64,000 nucleotides of DNA from Streptomyces sp. CB01635 (GTDB taxonomy: Bacteria > Actinomycetota > Actinomycetes > Streptomycetales > Streptomycetaceae), in assembly GCF_002803065.1 (NCBI RefSeq), contig NZ_NNBL01000003.1:889461-953460 (forward strand), read 5' to 3'. This document shows, one piece after another, positions 36,269 through 44,368 of the stretch (within the stretch, counting starts at the first letter, position 1; each line of letters begins with the position of its first letter). The translations under genes and the position numbers were made by a program. The notes beneath the pieces were generated by a model. It was not told the origin of the DNA and did not search any database. It saw only the letters and a list, made by a program, of their open reading frames with translations.

Positions 36269-37435
36269 TCAGAGGAGTTCGAGGATGGTGGCGTTGGCCA
36301 TGCCGCCGCCCTCGCACATGGACTGGAGTCCGTAGCGGATGCCGTTGTCGCGCATGTGGTGGACGAGGGTGGTCATGATGCGGGCGCCGGAGCCGCCGAT
36401 GGGGTGGCCGATGGCCATGGCGCCGCCGAGCGGGTTCATGCGCTCGTAGTCGGCGCCGGTCTCGCGCAGCCAGGCGATCGAGACGGAGGCGAACGCCTCG
36501 TTGATCTCGAAGGCGCCGATGTCGTCCATCGACAGGCCGGCCTTCTTGAGGGCCTTGGCCGTGGCGGGGATGGGGCCCTTGAGCATCGTGACCGGGTCGG
36601 TGCCCGCGACCACGGCGGTGTGGATACGCGCCATGGGTGTCCAGCCCTGCGCCTTCGCGAACTCGCCGGTCGTCACGAGCAGCGCGCCGGTGCCGTCGGA
36701 GACCTGCGAGGCGTTGCCCGCGGTGATGGTGCCGTCCTCCTTGAAGGCGGGCTTGAGGCCGGCGAGCTTGTCGAGGGTGGAGCCACGGCGGATGCCCTCG
36801 TCGGTGTCGAAGACGCGGGTGGTGCCGTCCTCGTCGGTGACGGTGATCGGGGCGATCTGGCCCTTGAAACGGCCCTCGTCGACGGCCTGGGCGGCACGCG
36901 CGTGGGAGTCGAGGCCGTGCTGGTCCATCTCGGTGCGGGTGATGCCGTACTCGTCGGCGATCATCTGGGCGCCCATGCCCTGGTTGAAGCGGACGCCGTC
37001 GTAGCGGTCGAAGACGTCGGGGCCGAAGGGCTCGCCGAACGAGCCGTCGCCGCGCGTGGTGCCGAGCGGCAGCCGGCTCATGATCTCGACGCCGCCTGCC
37101 ACAGCCACGTCGTACTGGCCGGAGATCACCCCGGCCGCGGCCTGGTGCACGGCCTGCTGCGAGGAGCCGCACTGTCGGTCGACGGTGACGGCGGGGACGG
37201 ACTCGGGCCAGCCCGCGGCCAGTACGGCGGCGCGGCCGACACAGCCGGCCTGCATGCCGACCGCGGAGGCGCAGCCCCAGATCACGTCGTCGACGAGGGC
37301 CGGGTCGAAACCGACGCGCTCGACAAGGGCGTTGAGCACATGGGCGGAGAGTGAGGCGGAGTGCAGCTGTGAGAGCGAGCCGCCGCGCCTGCCTACGGGG
37401 GTGCGTACCGCGTCGACGATCACTGCGTCGCGCAT
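36269..37435 (-). CDS. Thiolase (acetyl-CoA C-acyltransferase) 2
   Basis: The 388-residue thiolase is closely similar to the one at 22.0-23.2 kb, including the first residues MRDAVIVDAVRTPVG and the last ANATILELL. Cys89 in DRQCGSSQQA is the nucleophile, His344 is in GHPIGGSGAR, and Cys374 is in MCEGGGMANA. The ATG at 37435 has AGGAGG nearby. Second gene of the minus-strand operon after dehydrogenase 3. Confidence 0.95.
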   Translation of the reverse strand: MRDAVIVDAVRTPVGRRGGSLSQLHSASLSAHVLNALVERVGFDPALVDDVIWGCASAVGMQAGCVGRAAVLAAGWPESVPAVTVDRQCGSSQQAVHQAAAGVISGQYDVAVAGGVEIMSRLPLGTTRGDGSFGEPFGPDVFDRYDGVRFNQGMGAQMIADEYGITRTEMDQHGLDSHARAAQAVDEGRFKGQIAPITVTDEDGTTRVFDTDEGIRRGSTLDKLAGLKPAFKEDGTITAGNASQVSDGTGALLVTTGEFAKAQGWTPMARIHTAVVAGTDPVTMLKGPIPATAKALKKAGLSMDDIGAFEINEAFASVSIAWLRETGADYERMNPLGGAMAIGHPIGGSGARIMTTLVHHMRDNGIRYGLQSMCEGGGMANATILELL

Positions 37436-37482
37436 GGAGTCCTCCTGAGGGGGCCTGGGGGAAGAGGGTGGGGGAGCGGGGC

Positions 37483-38646
37483 TCAGAGCCCGAGGTCCTT
37501 GGCGATGATCGTCTTCATGACCTCGCTGGTCCCGGCGTAGATCCGGTTGACGCGGGTGTCCGCGTACAGGCGGGCGATCGGGTACTCCAGCATGTAGCCG
37601 TATCCGCCGTGCAGTTGGAGGCACTTGTCGATGACGCGACCCGCGACCTCGGTGCAGAAGAGCTTGGCCCTGGCCGCGTCGGCCGGCGTCAGCTCACCCG
37701 CCGCGTGCTCCTCCAGGGCGCGGTCCACGAGGGCCTGGGCGGCGGCGACCTCGGTGGCGCACTCGGCGAGGACGAACTTGGTGTTCTGGAAGGCGGCGAC
37801 CGGCTTCCCGAAGACCTGGCGCCCGCTCACGTACTCCTGGGCGAGGCCGATCGCGCCGGCGGCGTTGGCGTAGGCACCGATGGCGGCGCCGAGGCGCTCC
37901 ACCGCGAGGTTGTGGGTGAGGTAGGCGAAGGCCGCGCCCTCCTCGCCCAGGAGGTCGTGTACCGGCACCTTGACGTCGGTGAAGGACAGTTCGGCGGTGT
38001 CCTGCGCGCGCAGACCGATCTTGTCGAGCTTGCGGCCGACGGCGAATCCCTCGGACGTGGTGTCCACGCACAGGATCGAGAGCCCCCCGCGGCGGTCGGC
38101 GGGGTCGTAGGGGGAGGTCCGGCAGACGACCAGGATCAGGTCTGCCTGCGCGCCGCCGGTGATGAACGTCTTGGCGCCGTTGAGGACGTAGTGCGTGCCG
38201 TCGTCGGAGAGGGCGGCGCGCGTGGCGATGCCGGCGAGGTCGGAGCCGGTGCCGGGCTCCGTCATGGCGATCGCGGTCATCGTCTCGCCGGACAGGAATC
38301 CGGGGAGCCGGCGCTTCTTCTGCTCCTCGCTGCCGAACTCGAGCAGGTACGGCAGGACGAGGCAGGTGTGCACGGACTCCGCGCCGAACCCGACGCCCGC
38401 GCGCCCGCACTCCTCGCGGATCACGGTCTGGTAGGTGAAGTCGGAGACGCCCGCGCCGCCGTACTCCTCGGGCACGTTGATGCCGAAGACGCCGAGGTCG
38501 CCGAGCTTGCGGTACAGCTCGCGCGGCACGTGGCCCTGTCGCTCCCAGTCCGCGTAGTGGGGGACGACCTCCTCGGCGATGAAGTCACGGACGGTCGTCC
38601 GGAATGCCTCGTGGTCCTTGGTGAACACCCTGCGACGCACGGTCAC
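37483..38646 (-). CDS. Acyl-CoA dehydrogenase (island paralogue 3)
   Basis: The 387-residue third paralogue has [26 protein letters not shown] and [24 protein letters not shown] has alanine at the medium-chain catalytic position, and HNLAVERLG gives the alternative glutamate. GTG start at 38646 with GAGGAAGGAA upstream. First gene of a five-gene minus-strand operon, divergent from the aldehyde dehydrogenase gene, from which it is separated by a mirror-symmetric promoter region. Confidence 0.94.
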   Translation of the reverse strand: MTVRRRVFTKDHEAFRTTVRDFIAEEVVPHYADWERQGHVPRELYRKLGDLGVFGINVPEEYGGAGVSDFTYQTVIREECGRAGVGFGAESVHTCLVLPYLLEFGSEEQKKRRLPGFLSGETMTAIAMTEPGTGSDLAGIATRAALSDDGTHYVLNGAKTFITGGAQADLILVVCRTSPYDPADRRGGLSILCVDTTSEGFAVGRKLDKIGLRAQDTAELSFTDVKVPVHDLLGEEGAAFAYLTHNLAVERLGAAIGAYANAAGAIGLAQEYVSGRQVFGKPVAAFQNTKFVLAECATEVAAAQALVDRALEEHAAGELTPADAARAKLFCTEVAGRVIDKCLQLHGGYGYMLEYPIARLYADTRVNRIYAGTSEVMKTIIAKDLGL

Positions 38647-38689
38647 GGTTCCTTCCTCGCATGCCCGGCACGCTCGCCGAGCCGTGCCT

Positions 38690-38718
38690 AAGTTAATTCG
38701 CGATAACCACCCTGTCCA
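38690..38718 (-). promoter_or_regulatory. Promoter of dehydrogenase 3 with island operator, site 5
   Basis: On the minus strand TGGACA (38718-38713), 17 bases, and TAACTT (38695-38690). The operator TGGTTA-N8-TAACTT (38709-38690) overlaps the -10 box. Confidence 0.65.
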
Positions 38719-38742
38719 GGGTTTCGTGGTGTGTGCAGCCCC

Positions 38743-38771
38743 TGGACCAAAGAGTTAGTGTGAATTAACTT
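38743..38771 (+). promoter_or_regulatory. Promoter of the aldehyde dehydrogenase with island operator, site 6
   Basis: TGGACC (38743-38748), 17 bases, TAACTT (38766-38771). The operator GAGTTA-N8-TAACTT (38752-38771) has five perfectly paired bases in each arm. A leader of about 130 bases follows, containing GATGGG/CCCATC (38772-38777 and 38798-38803), which can pair. Confidence 0.65.
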
Positions 38772-38909
38772 GATGGGTGAGTGGCTGGGTATTCATGCCC
38801 ATCCCGTGTGTCTCAGAATGAGAAGCCGTTCACTTCAGGCCGGTGGTGGGGACGGTTCGCGATCCCATCCGGTAACCCCGGCATGCGCAACGAAGCGAGG
38901 ATCAAGCAC

Positions 38910-40379
38910 ATGACCGACAGCAACGCCGTCGTGGAACACCGCACGCTCTTCATCGGCGGCCGCTGGGCCGAGCCGGCCGGCCGCGACACCATCGAGGTGA
39001 TCTCGCCCGTGACCGAGCGCGTGGTCGGCCGCGTGCCCCACGCGACGCCCGAGGACGTGGACCTCGCGGTCGCCGCGGCACGTGAGGCGTTCGACCACGG
39101 CCCGTGGCCGCGGCTGCCGCTCAAGGAGCGCATCGAGGTCGTCACCCGCATCAAGGACGCCCTCGCCGCCCGCCACCAGGAGCTCGCCGAGCTGATCACC
39201 CTGCAGAACGGCTCGCCCATGCTGTTCTCGGTACGAGGTCAGGCCCTGTCCGCCGTCGGTACCTTCGGTGTCGCCATCGCTGCCGCCGGCCGGATCCAGG
39301 AGGAGGAAGAGCGCCAGGGCGCCGGCGGCCCGGTCCTCGTACGCCGCGAGCCGGTCGGTGTGGTCGCCGCGATCACCCCGTGGAACGTGCCGCAGCTGAC
39401 CATCGCGGGCAAGCTGGCCCCGGCGCTGCTCGCGGGCTGCGCCGTCGTCCTGAAGCCGTCGCCGGAGACCCCGCTCGACGCCCTGTGGCTGGCTCAGGTG
39501 TGCGCCGACGCGGGTCTGCCCGAGGGTGTCCTCAGCGTTCTGCCGGCCGACCGTGAGACCAGCTCCTACCTGGTGGCGCACCCGGGGATCGACAAGGTCG
39601 CGTTCACCGGCTCGGTCGGCGCGGGCAAGGCGATCGCAGCCGCCGCCGCCCGGAACCTCACGCGAGTCTCCCTCGAGCTGGGCGGCAAGTCCGCCGCGAT
39701 CCTGCTCGACGACGCGGACCTCTCCGTCGCCGTGCCCGCGATCGTGGGCGGCACCTGCGCCGCGAACAGCGGCCAGGCGTGCGTCGCCCTCACCCGCATT
39801 CTCGTGCCCGCCGCCCGCTACGACGAAGTGGCCGCCGTCCTCACCGGCGCCTTCGCCGGGCTCAAGGTCGGCGACCCGTCCGACCCCGGCACCGTGGTCG
39901 GCCCGATGGTGACGAGGAAGCAGCAGGAGCGGAACCTCGACTACATCCGCATCGGCCGGGAGGAGGGCGCCAAGGTCCTCACCGGCGGCGGCGTCCCCTC
40001 GGGCCTGACCACCGGCTGGTACGTCGAGCCGACCCTGTTCGGCGACGTCACCAACGACATGCGGATCGCCCGCGAGGAGATCTTCGGCCCGGTCGTCTGC
40101 CTCATCCGCTACGAGACCGAGGATGAGGCGGTCGCCCTCGCCAACGACTCCGAATTCGGCCTGTCCGGCGCCGTGTTCGGCGCCGACGAGGCGCGCGCCA
40201 CGGAGGTCGCCCGCAAGGTGCGCACCGGCACCATCACCGTCAACGGCTTCCGCCTCGACCTGGCCGCCCCCTTCGGCGGCTACAAGAACTCCGGCATCGG
40301 CCGCGAGTTCGGCCCCGAGGGCCTCGCGGCCTACTTCGAGTACAAGACCGTCAACCTGCCGGCTCCGGCCAAGGCCTGA
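38910..40379 (+). CDS. Aldehyde dehydrogenase (NAD(P)+)
   Basis: The 489-residue ALDH oxidises aldehydes to acids. ITPWNVPQ and KPSPETP are cofactor contacts, FTGSVGAGK follows, Glu256 is in LELGGKS, and the nucleophile Cys291 is in NSGQACVA. The ATG at 38910 follows GCGAGGATC; upstream in-frame codons lack a ribosome binding site. It forms a two-gene unit with the zinc alcohol dehydrogenase 32 bases downstream. An alcohol-to-acid pair under the same operator as the sulfatase operon fits oxidation of the released alkanol. Confidence 0.94.
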   Translation: MTDSNAVVEHRTLFIGGRWAEPAGRDTIEVISPVTERVVGRVPHATPEDVDLAVAAAREAFDHGPWPRLPLKERIEVVTRIKDALAARHQELAELITLQNGSPMLFSVRGQALSAVGTFGVAIAAAGRIQEEEERQGAGGPVLVRREPVGVVAAITPWNVPQLTIAGKLAPALLAGCAVVLKPSPETPLDALWLAQVCADAGLPEGVLSVLPADRETSSYLVAHPGIDKVAFTGSVGAGKAIAAAAARNLTRVSLELGGKSAAILLDDADLSVAVPAIVGGTCAANSGQACVALTRILVPAARYDEVAAVLTGAFAGLKVGDPSDPGTVVGPMVTRKQQERNLDYIRIGREEGAKVLTGGGVPSGLTTGWYVEPTLFGDVTNDMRIAREEIFGPVVCLIRYETEDEAVALANDSEFGLSGAVFGADEARATEVARKVRTGTITVNGFRLDLAAPFGGYKNSGIGREFGPEGLAAYFEYKTVNLPAPAKA

Positions 40380-40411
40380 CCGACCCCACGACCACCGAGG
40401 AGAAGAACACC

Positions 40412-41488
40412 GTGCACGCAGCAATCCTGCACAACACCGGCGACGGCAGCCTGGATGTGAGGGACGTCGAGACCGTGTCGTTCGGCCCCGGCCGCGTCCG
40501 CGTCAAGATGCACAAGGCCGGACTGTGCCACTCCGACCTGTCGGCCATGAGCGGTGTGCTCGCGCACCCCGCGCCGTTCATCCCCGGCCACGAGGGCGCG
40601 GGCGAGGTGGTCGAGGTCGGCGAGGGTGTCACGCACGTCAAGCCCGGCGACCGCGTCATCGTCTGCTGGATGCCCCCGTGCGACAAGTGCCCCTCCTGCA
40701 AGGCGGGCGAGGGCCACATGTGCCGCAGCGGCTACCGCAACCTCGGCAACCCCAACTTCAAGGACGGCGAGACGATCGTCCCGGGCATGCTCGGTGCCGG
40801 CACGTTCGCAGAGGAGACGGTCATCGCGGCGTACGCGGCGATCCCGATCCCCGACGACGTGCCCTACGAGATAGCCGCCCTGATCGGCTGCGGCGTCACC
40901 ACCGGCATCGGCGCCGCCCTCAACACGGCCAGGGTGAAGCCGGGTTCGTCGGTCGTCGTGATCGGCCTCGGCGGCGTCGGCATCAGCATCCTCCAGGGCG
41001 CCAAGGTGGCCGGAGCCGCGCGGATCGTCGCCGTCGACCCGACCGCCGGCCGCCGTGAGATGGCCCTGAAGTTCGGCGCCACCGACGCCGTGGCCCCCGA
41101 GGACCTGGCAGAGACCGTCAAGGGCCTCACCGGCGGATTCGGCGTCGACTACGCCTTCGAGGCCGTGGGCAAGGCCGCCACGCTGCGCGCCGCGTACGAC
41201 GTGACCCGCCTCGGCGGCACGGTCTGCCTGGTCGGCGCCGGCTCCCGTACGGAGACGACCGACATCAGCATGGGCGAACTGGTCATGAGCGAGAAGGCGA
41301 TCCTGCCGTCGTTCTACGGAGGCGACGACGTCCGCCGCACCTACGCCACGATCATCGACCTGTGGCGCGCGGGCCGGATCGACCTCGACTCGATGATCAC
41401 GCACCACGTCCCTCTGTCGGACATCAACGAGGCGATCCGCCAGATGCACACGGGCGAGGCGCTGCGCACGATCATCGACATCGCGTAA
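40412..41488 (+). CDS. Zinc-dependent alcohol dehydrogenase (MDR, class III-like)
   Basis: The 358-residue medium-chain alcohol dehydrogenase carries catalytic zinc ligands Cys39 in GLCHSD and His60-Glu61 in GHEGAGEVVEVG. The structural zinc cysteines are 90, 93, 96 and 104 (CDKCPSCKAGEGHMC), the third ligand region is IGCGVTTG, and the NAD loop is GLGGVG. GTG start with CGAGGAGAAG. It probably oxidises a medium- or long-chain alcohol to the aldehyde for the ALDH just upstream. It ends ten bases before a terminator hairpin. Confidence 0.94.
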   Translation: MHAAILHNTGDGSLDVRDVETVSFGPGRVRVKMHKAGLCHSDLSAMSGVLAHPAPFIPGHEGAGEVVEVGEGVTHVKPGDRVIVCWMPPCDKCPSCKAGEGHMCRSGYRNLGNPNFKDGETIVPGMLGAGTFAEETVIAAYAAIPIPDDVPYEIAALIGCGVTTGIGAALNTARVKPGSSVVVIGLGGVGISILQGAKVAGAARIVAVDPTAGRREMALKFGATDAVAPEDLAETVKGLTGGFGVDYAFEAVGKAATLRAAYDVTRLGGTVCLVGAGSRTETTDISMGELVMSEKAILPSFYGGDDVRRTYATIIDLWRAGRIDLDSMITHHVPLSDINEAIRQMHTGEALRTIIDIA

Positions 41489-41497
41489 CGCACCACG

Positions 41498-41535
41498 AGG
41501 TGCCGGGCCGCCCCGCGGCTGCGGCCCCGGCACCT
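41498..41535. terminator. Terminator after the alcohol dehydrogenase
   Basis: AGGTGCCGGGCCGC (from 41498) pairs with GCGGCCCCGGCACCT (ending 41535) with one bulged C. It lies ten bases after the stop and marks the right end of the acyl-CoA island. Confidence 0.8.
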
Positions 41536-41683
41536 TGCCGCACCCGACGCCGCACGGGCCCGCCCGAAAATCGTTCGAGGCCCGCGGCGCACCCCCGTAC
41601 GGTGATCGTCTCGACGACCGCGGGGTGTACGGGCAGCTGGTGCCGGCGACTCCGCGAAACGACCACGCGGAGGACGGGACACG

Positions 41684-42829
41684 ATGGAGCAGCGCAACGG
41701 TTGGGCCGACGAACGCTTCGGGGCGGTCGCCGACGTGTTCGCGCGGAACTTCACGGAGTTCCCCGAACTCGGCGCCGCCGTCACGGTGTTCGCCGGCGGA
41801 CGCAAGGTCGTCGAGCTGTGGGGCGGCGTCGCGGACGAGCGGACCGGGCGTGCCTGGGGACAGGACACCACCGTCCCCGTCTTCTCCTGCGCCAAGGGCC
41901 TCGTGAGCCTCACCGCCCATCTGCTCGCGCAGGAGGGTCGGCTCGACCTCGACGCTCCGGTGAGCCGCTACTGGCCGGAGTTCGCCCGCCACGGCAAGGA
42001 GGCCGTCACCACCCGCATGGTCCTCGGCCACCGTGCGGGAGTGCCCGCCCTCGACCGGGTGCTCTCCTTCGAGGAGATCGCCGACTGGACACCGGTGATC
42101 CGTGCCATCGAGGAGCAGAAGCCCCTGTGGGAGCCGGGCACCGCGTACGAGTACCACGGTCACGTGTTCGGCTTCCTCGTCGGCGAGGTGATCCGGCGCA
42201 TCACCCGCCTCACCCCGGGCGCCTGCTTCCGCCGTACGGTCGGTGACCCGCTCGGGCTGCGGGCCTGGATCGGCCTGCCCGCCGTCGAGTCGGAGCGCGT
42301 GGCCCGGCTCGTCGAGGCCGAGGGGCGGCCCGGGATGCCGGGACCCGAGCACCTGCTCACGCGCATCGTGACGATGAACGGCGCGCTCGTCTTTCCCGGG
42401 CTCGACGCGCCGCACGGCTGGAACGACCCGGAGCTGCACGCCATGGAACTCCCCGGAGCGGGCGCGGTCGCCTCCGCGAGCGGCCTCGCCGGGCTCTACG
42501 CGGCCGCCGTGACCGGTGTCGAGGGCGGGGAGCGGCTGCTCACGACGGACACGGTGACCGACGCGGTGCGTGAGGTGTCCTCGGGGGAGGGGTGGCTCGG
42601 CTTCGACGCGGGCGCGCGCTGGGGATCGGGCTTCCTGCTCGACTCGCCGTCCTTCCGCCCGATGCTCGGTGCCCGCAGCTTCGGCAACGACGGCGCCGGA
42701 GGCCAATTCGCCTTTGGAGACGACGAGTTCGGGGTCGGCTTCGCCTATGTGGCCAATCGCATGATCGGCCACGGCGACGCCCGCGCCAACCGCCTGATCG
42801 CGGCTGTACGCGAGTGCCTCGGCGCGTGA
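41684..42829 (+). CDS. Serine hydrolase, beta-lactamase/EstB type
   Basis: The 381-residue class C beta-lactamase-fold protein has the SxxK motif Ser68-Lys71 in FSCAKGLVS and the second motif tyrosine in YEYHGHVFG (Tyr157, replacing YxN). HRAGVPAL follows SxxK. There is no signal peptide, so an intracellular esterase or peptidase is likelier than a beta-lactamase. RBS GGAGGACGGG. It lies outside the terminator that ends the acyl-CoA island and lacks the island operator. It may hydrolyse ester substrates, but a link to the island is unproven. Confidence 0.88.
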   Translation: MEQRNGWADERFGAVADVFARNFTEFPELGAAVTVFAGGRKVVELWGGVADERTGRAWGQDTTVPVFSCAKGLVSLTAHLLAQEGRLDLDAPVSRYWPEFARHGKEAVTTRMVLGHRAGVPALDRVLSFEEIADWTPVIRAIEEQKPLWEPGTAYEYHGHVFGFLVGEVIRRITRLTPGACFRRTVGDPLGLRAWIGLPAVESERVARLVEAEGRPGMPGPEHLLTRIVTMNGALVFPGLDAPHGWNDPELHAMELPGAGAVASASGLAGLYAAAVTGVEGGERLLTTDTVTDAVREVSSGEGWLGFDAGARWGSGFLLDSPSFRPMLGARSFGNDGAGGQFAFGDDEFGVGFAYVANRMIGHGDARANRLIAAVRECLGA

Positions 42830-42892
42830 TGCCGCCGCGGTGGGGGTGGGGGAAGCCCGTCGCCCCACCGCGTCCGGTCGCTCTCACCGCGT

Positions 42893-44215
42893 TCAGACCT
42901 TCGTACGCCCCTCAGCCGTGGCCGACGCGGCGGGCATGTGGGCGACCACGGGCCCGCCCTCGACGAGCCGCCGGATCCCCGGCGTGGCGACCGCCGCGAT
43001 GACCATGGCGGCGACCAGGAACCACAGCCCGCCCACGGCCGACCCCGTGCGGTCGACGACCACGCCGATCCCCATCGGCCCGAAGCCGCCGCCCAGATTG
43101 CCCACGGCGTTGATCACCGCAATGCCGGACGCCGCCTGAATCCCCGTCAGGAAGCGTGAGGGGAGCGACCACAGCACCGGCTGCCCCGCGAAGATGCACA
43201 TCGCCGCAAGGCTGATGCAGGCCATCTGCAGCACATGGTTGCCGGTCAGGGCGCTGGCCGCGAGACCGAGGGCGCCGAGGGCGGCGGTGCCCGCGATCCA
43301 CGGATAGCGGGTGCCGCTGCGGTCGGCGAGCTTCGGCACGACGTACAGGCCGATGGCCACGAAGACGTACGGGATGGCGGTGATGAAGCCGGTGGCCGTC
43401 GTGGAGAGGCCGCCGAAGCCGTCGACGATCGTCGGCAGCCAGAAGCTCAGCCCGTAGGCGCCCAGCGGGAAGCACAGATAGAAGAGGGACAGCAGGAGTA
43501 CGCGCCGGTCGCGCAGCGCGCGCAGCGGACTGCCGTGTCCGCGCTCGCCCAACGCGCCCGCCTCGGCGGTGAGTTCACCGGCGATCCAGGCCCGCTCGTC
43601 GGCGGCCAGCCAGCGCACGCCTTCGGGACCGTCGGGCAGGAGCCGCAGGGTGACGAAGCCGAGCACGATCGCCGGTACGCCCGTCGCGATGAAGATCCAC
43701 TGCCAGCCTTCGAGCCCGAGCGTGCCGTCGAGGTCGTCGAGCGCGCCCATCACGGGGTTGCCGATGATGAAGGCGAGCGGCGCGGACATCATGAACCAGC
43801 CGGTCATGCGCGCCCGGTAGCGGTACGGGTACCACTTGGTGAGGTAGTAGAGGACTCCCGGGTAGAAGCCGGCCTCGGCGACGCCGAGCAGGAAGCGCGC
43901 GGCGTAGAACTGCCAGTCGTTGGTGACCAGCGCCGTCAGGACGGTCACCACGCCCCAGCTGAGCATGATGCGGGTGAACCAGCGGCGCGCGCCGAATCGG
44001 TCGAGGTAGACGTTGCTGGGCACCTCGAAGATCGCGTACGCGATGAAGAACGCGACCTGACCGAAGGTGAACGCGGCGTTCGACAGGCCGAGTTGGTCCT
44101 GGAGCGTCAGCTTGGCGAAGCCGACGTTCGACCGGTCTATGTACGCCACCAGATACAGCAGGACCAGGAACGGCATCAGCCGCCAGGTCACCGCCTTCAT
44201 GACTGTCGATTCCAC
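42893..44215 (-). CDS. MFS transporter, ACS family (sugar-acid type)
   Basis: The 440-residue, 12-span transporter has WRLMPFLVLLYLVAYIDRSNVGFAKL, PSNVYLDRFGARRW and GVAEAGFYPGVLYYLTKWYP, signatures of the anion:cation symporter family that carries hexonates, tartrate or phthalate. The GTG at 44215 is chosen because family members begin a few residues before the KxVTWRL segment and GGGAGAG precedes it; ATG 44200 is the alternative. Divergent from a sugar-acid dehydratase gene, so it probably imports that substrate. Confidence 0.9.
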   Translation of the reverse strand: MESTVMKAVTWRLMPFLVLLYLVAYIDRSNVGFAKLTLQDQLGLSNAAFTFGQVAFFIAYAIFEVPSNVYLDRFGARRWFTRIMLSWGVVTVLTALVTNDWQFYAARFLLGVAEAGFYPGVLYYLTKWYPYRYRARMTGWFMMSAPLAFIIGNPVMGALDDLDGTLGLEGWQWIFIATGVPAIVLGFVTLRLLPDGPEGVRWLAADERAWIAGELTAEAGALGERGHGSPLRALRDRRVLLLSLFYLCFPLGAYGLSFWLPTIVDGFGGLSTTATGFITAIPYVFVAIGLYVVPKLADRSGTRYPWIAGTAALGALGLAASALTGNHVLQMACISLAAMCIFAGQPVLWSLPSRFLTGIQAASGIAVINAVGNLGGGFGPMGIGVVVDRTGSAVGGLWFLVAAMVIAAVATPGIRRLVEGGPVVAHMPAASATAEGRTKV

Positions 44216-44368
44216 GGCTCTCCCACGTCGTTCGTGCCGGATCCGCGTCGATCCTCTGGACACGCCGGGACCGTATCGTGATTTGATAGCACCATTGAAG
44301 GGGTGCGTCGGACACGGCTTGATCACGGCCGCGGTCACGGCCCCGGCATCGCACCGGAAGGACCACAC
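44216..44368. promoter_or_regulatory. Divergent control region of the sugar-acid module
   Basis: The gap between the MFS and dehydratase genes is less GC-rich around 44275-44295. It contains TATC-N7-GATA (near 44275-44289) overlapping a possible promoter and is a plausible place for the downstream GntR regulator to bind. No stronger motif is seen. Confidence 0.3.

Larger units (their letters stand above)
38690..38771. repeat. Mirror-symmetric divergent promoter region
   Basis: AAGTTAATTC (38690-38699) is the exact reverse complement of GAATTAACTT (38762-38771), and GTCCAGGG (38714-38721) of CCCTGGAC (38740-38747). Both pairs share the same centre, 38730.5. The region is therefore a large imperfect palindrome carrying two outward promoters of identical geometry. 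Confidence 0.85.

Noticed and set aside
41684..42829. Serine hydrolase considered as part of the acyl-CoA island
   Set aside because: It lies beyond a good terminator and has no island operator upstream, so membership is not supported.
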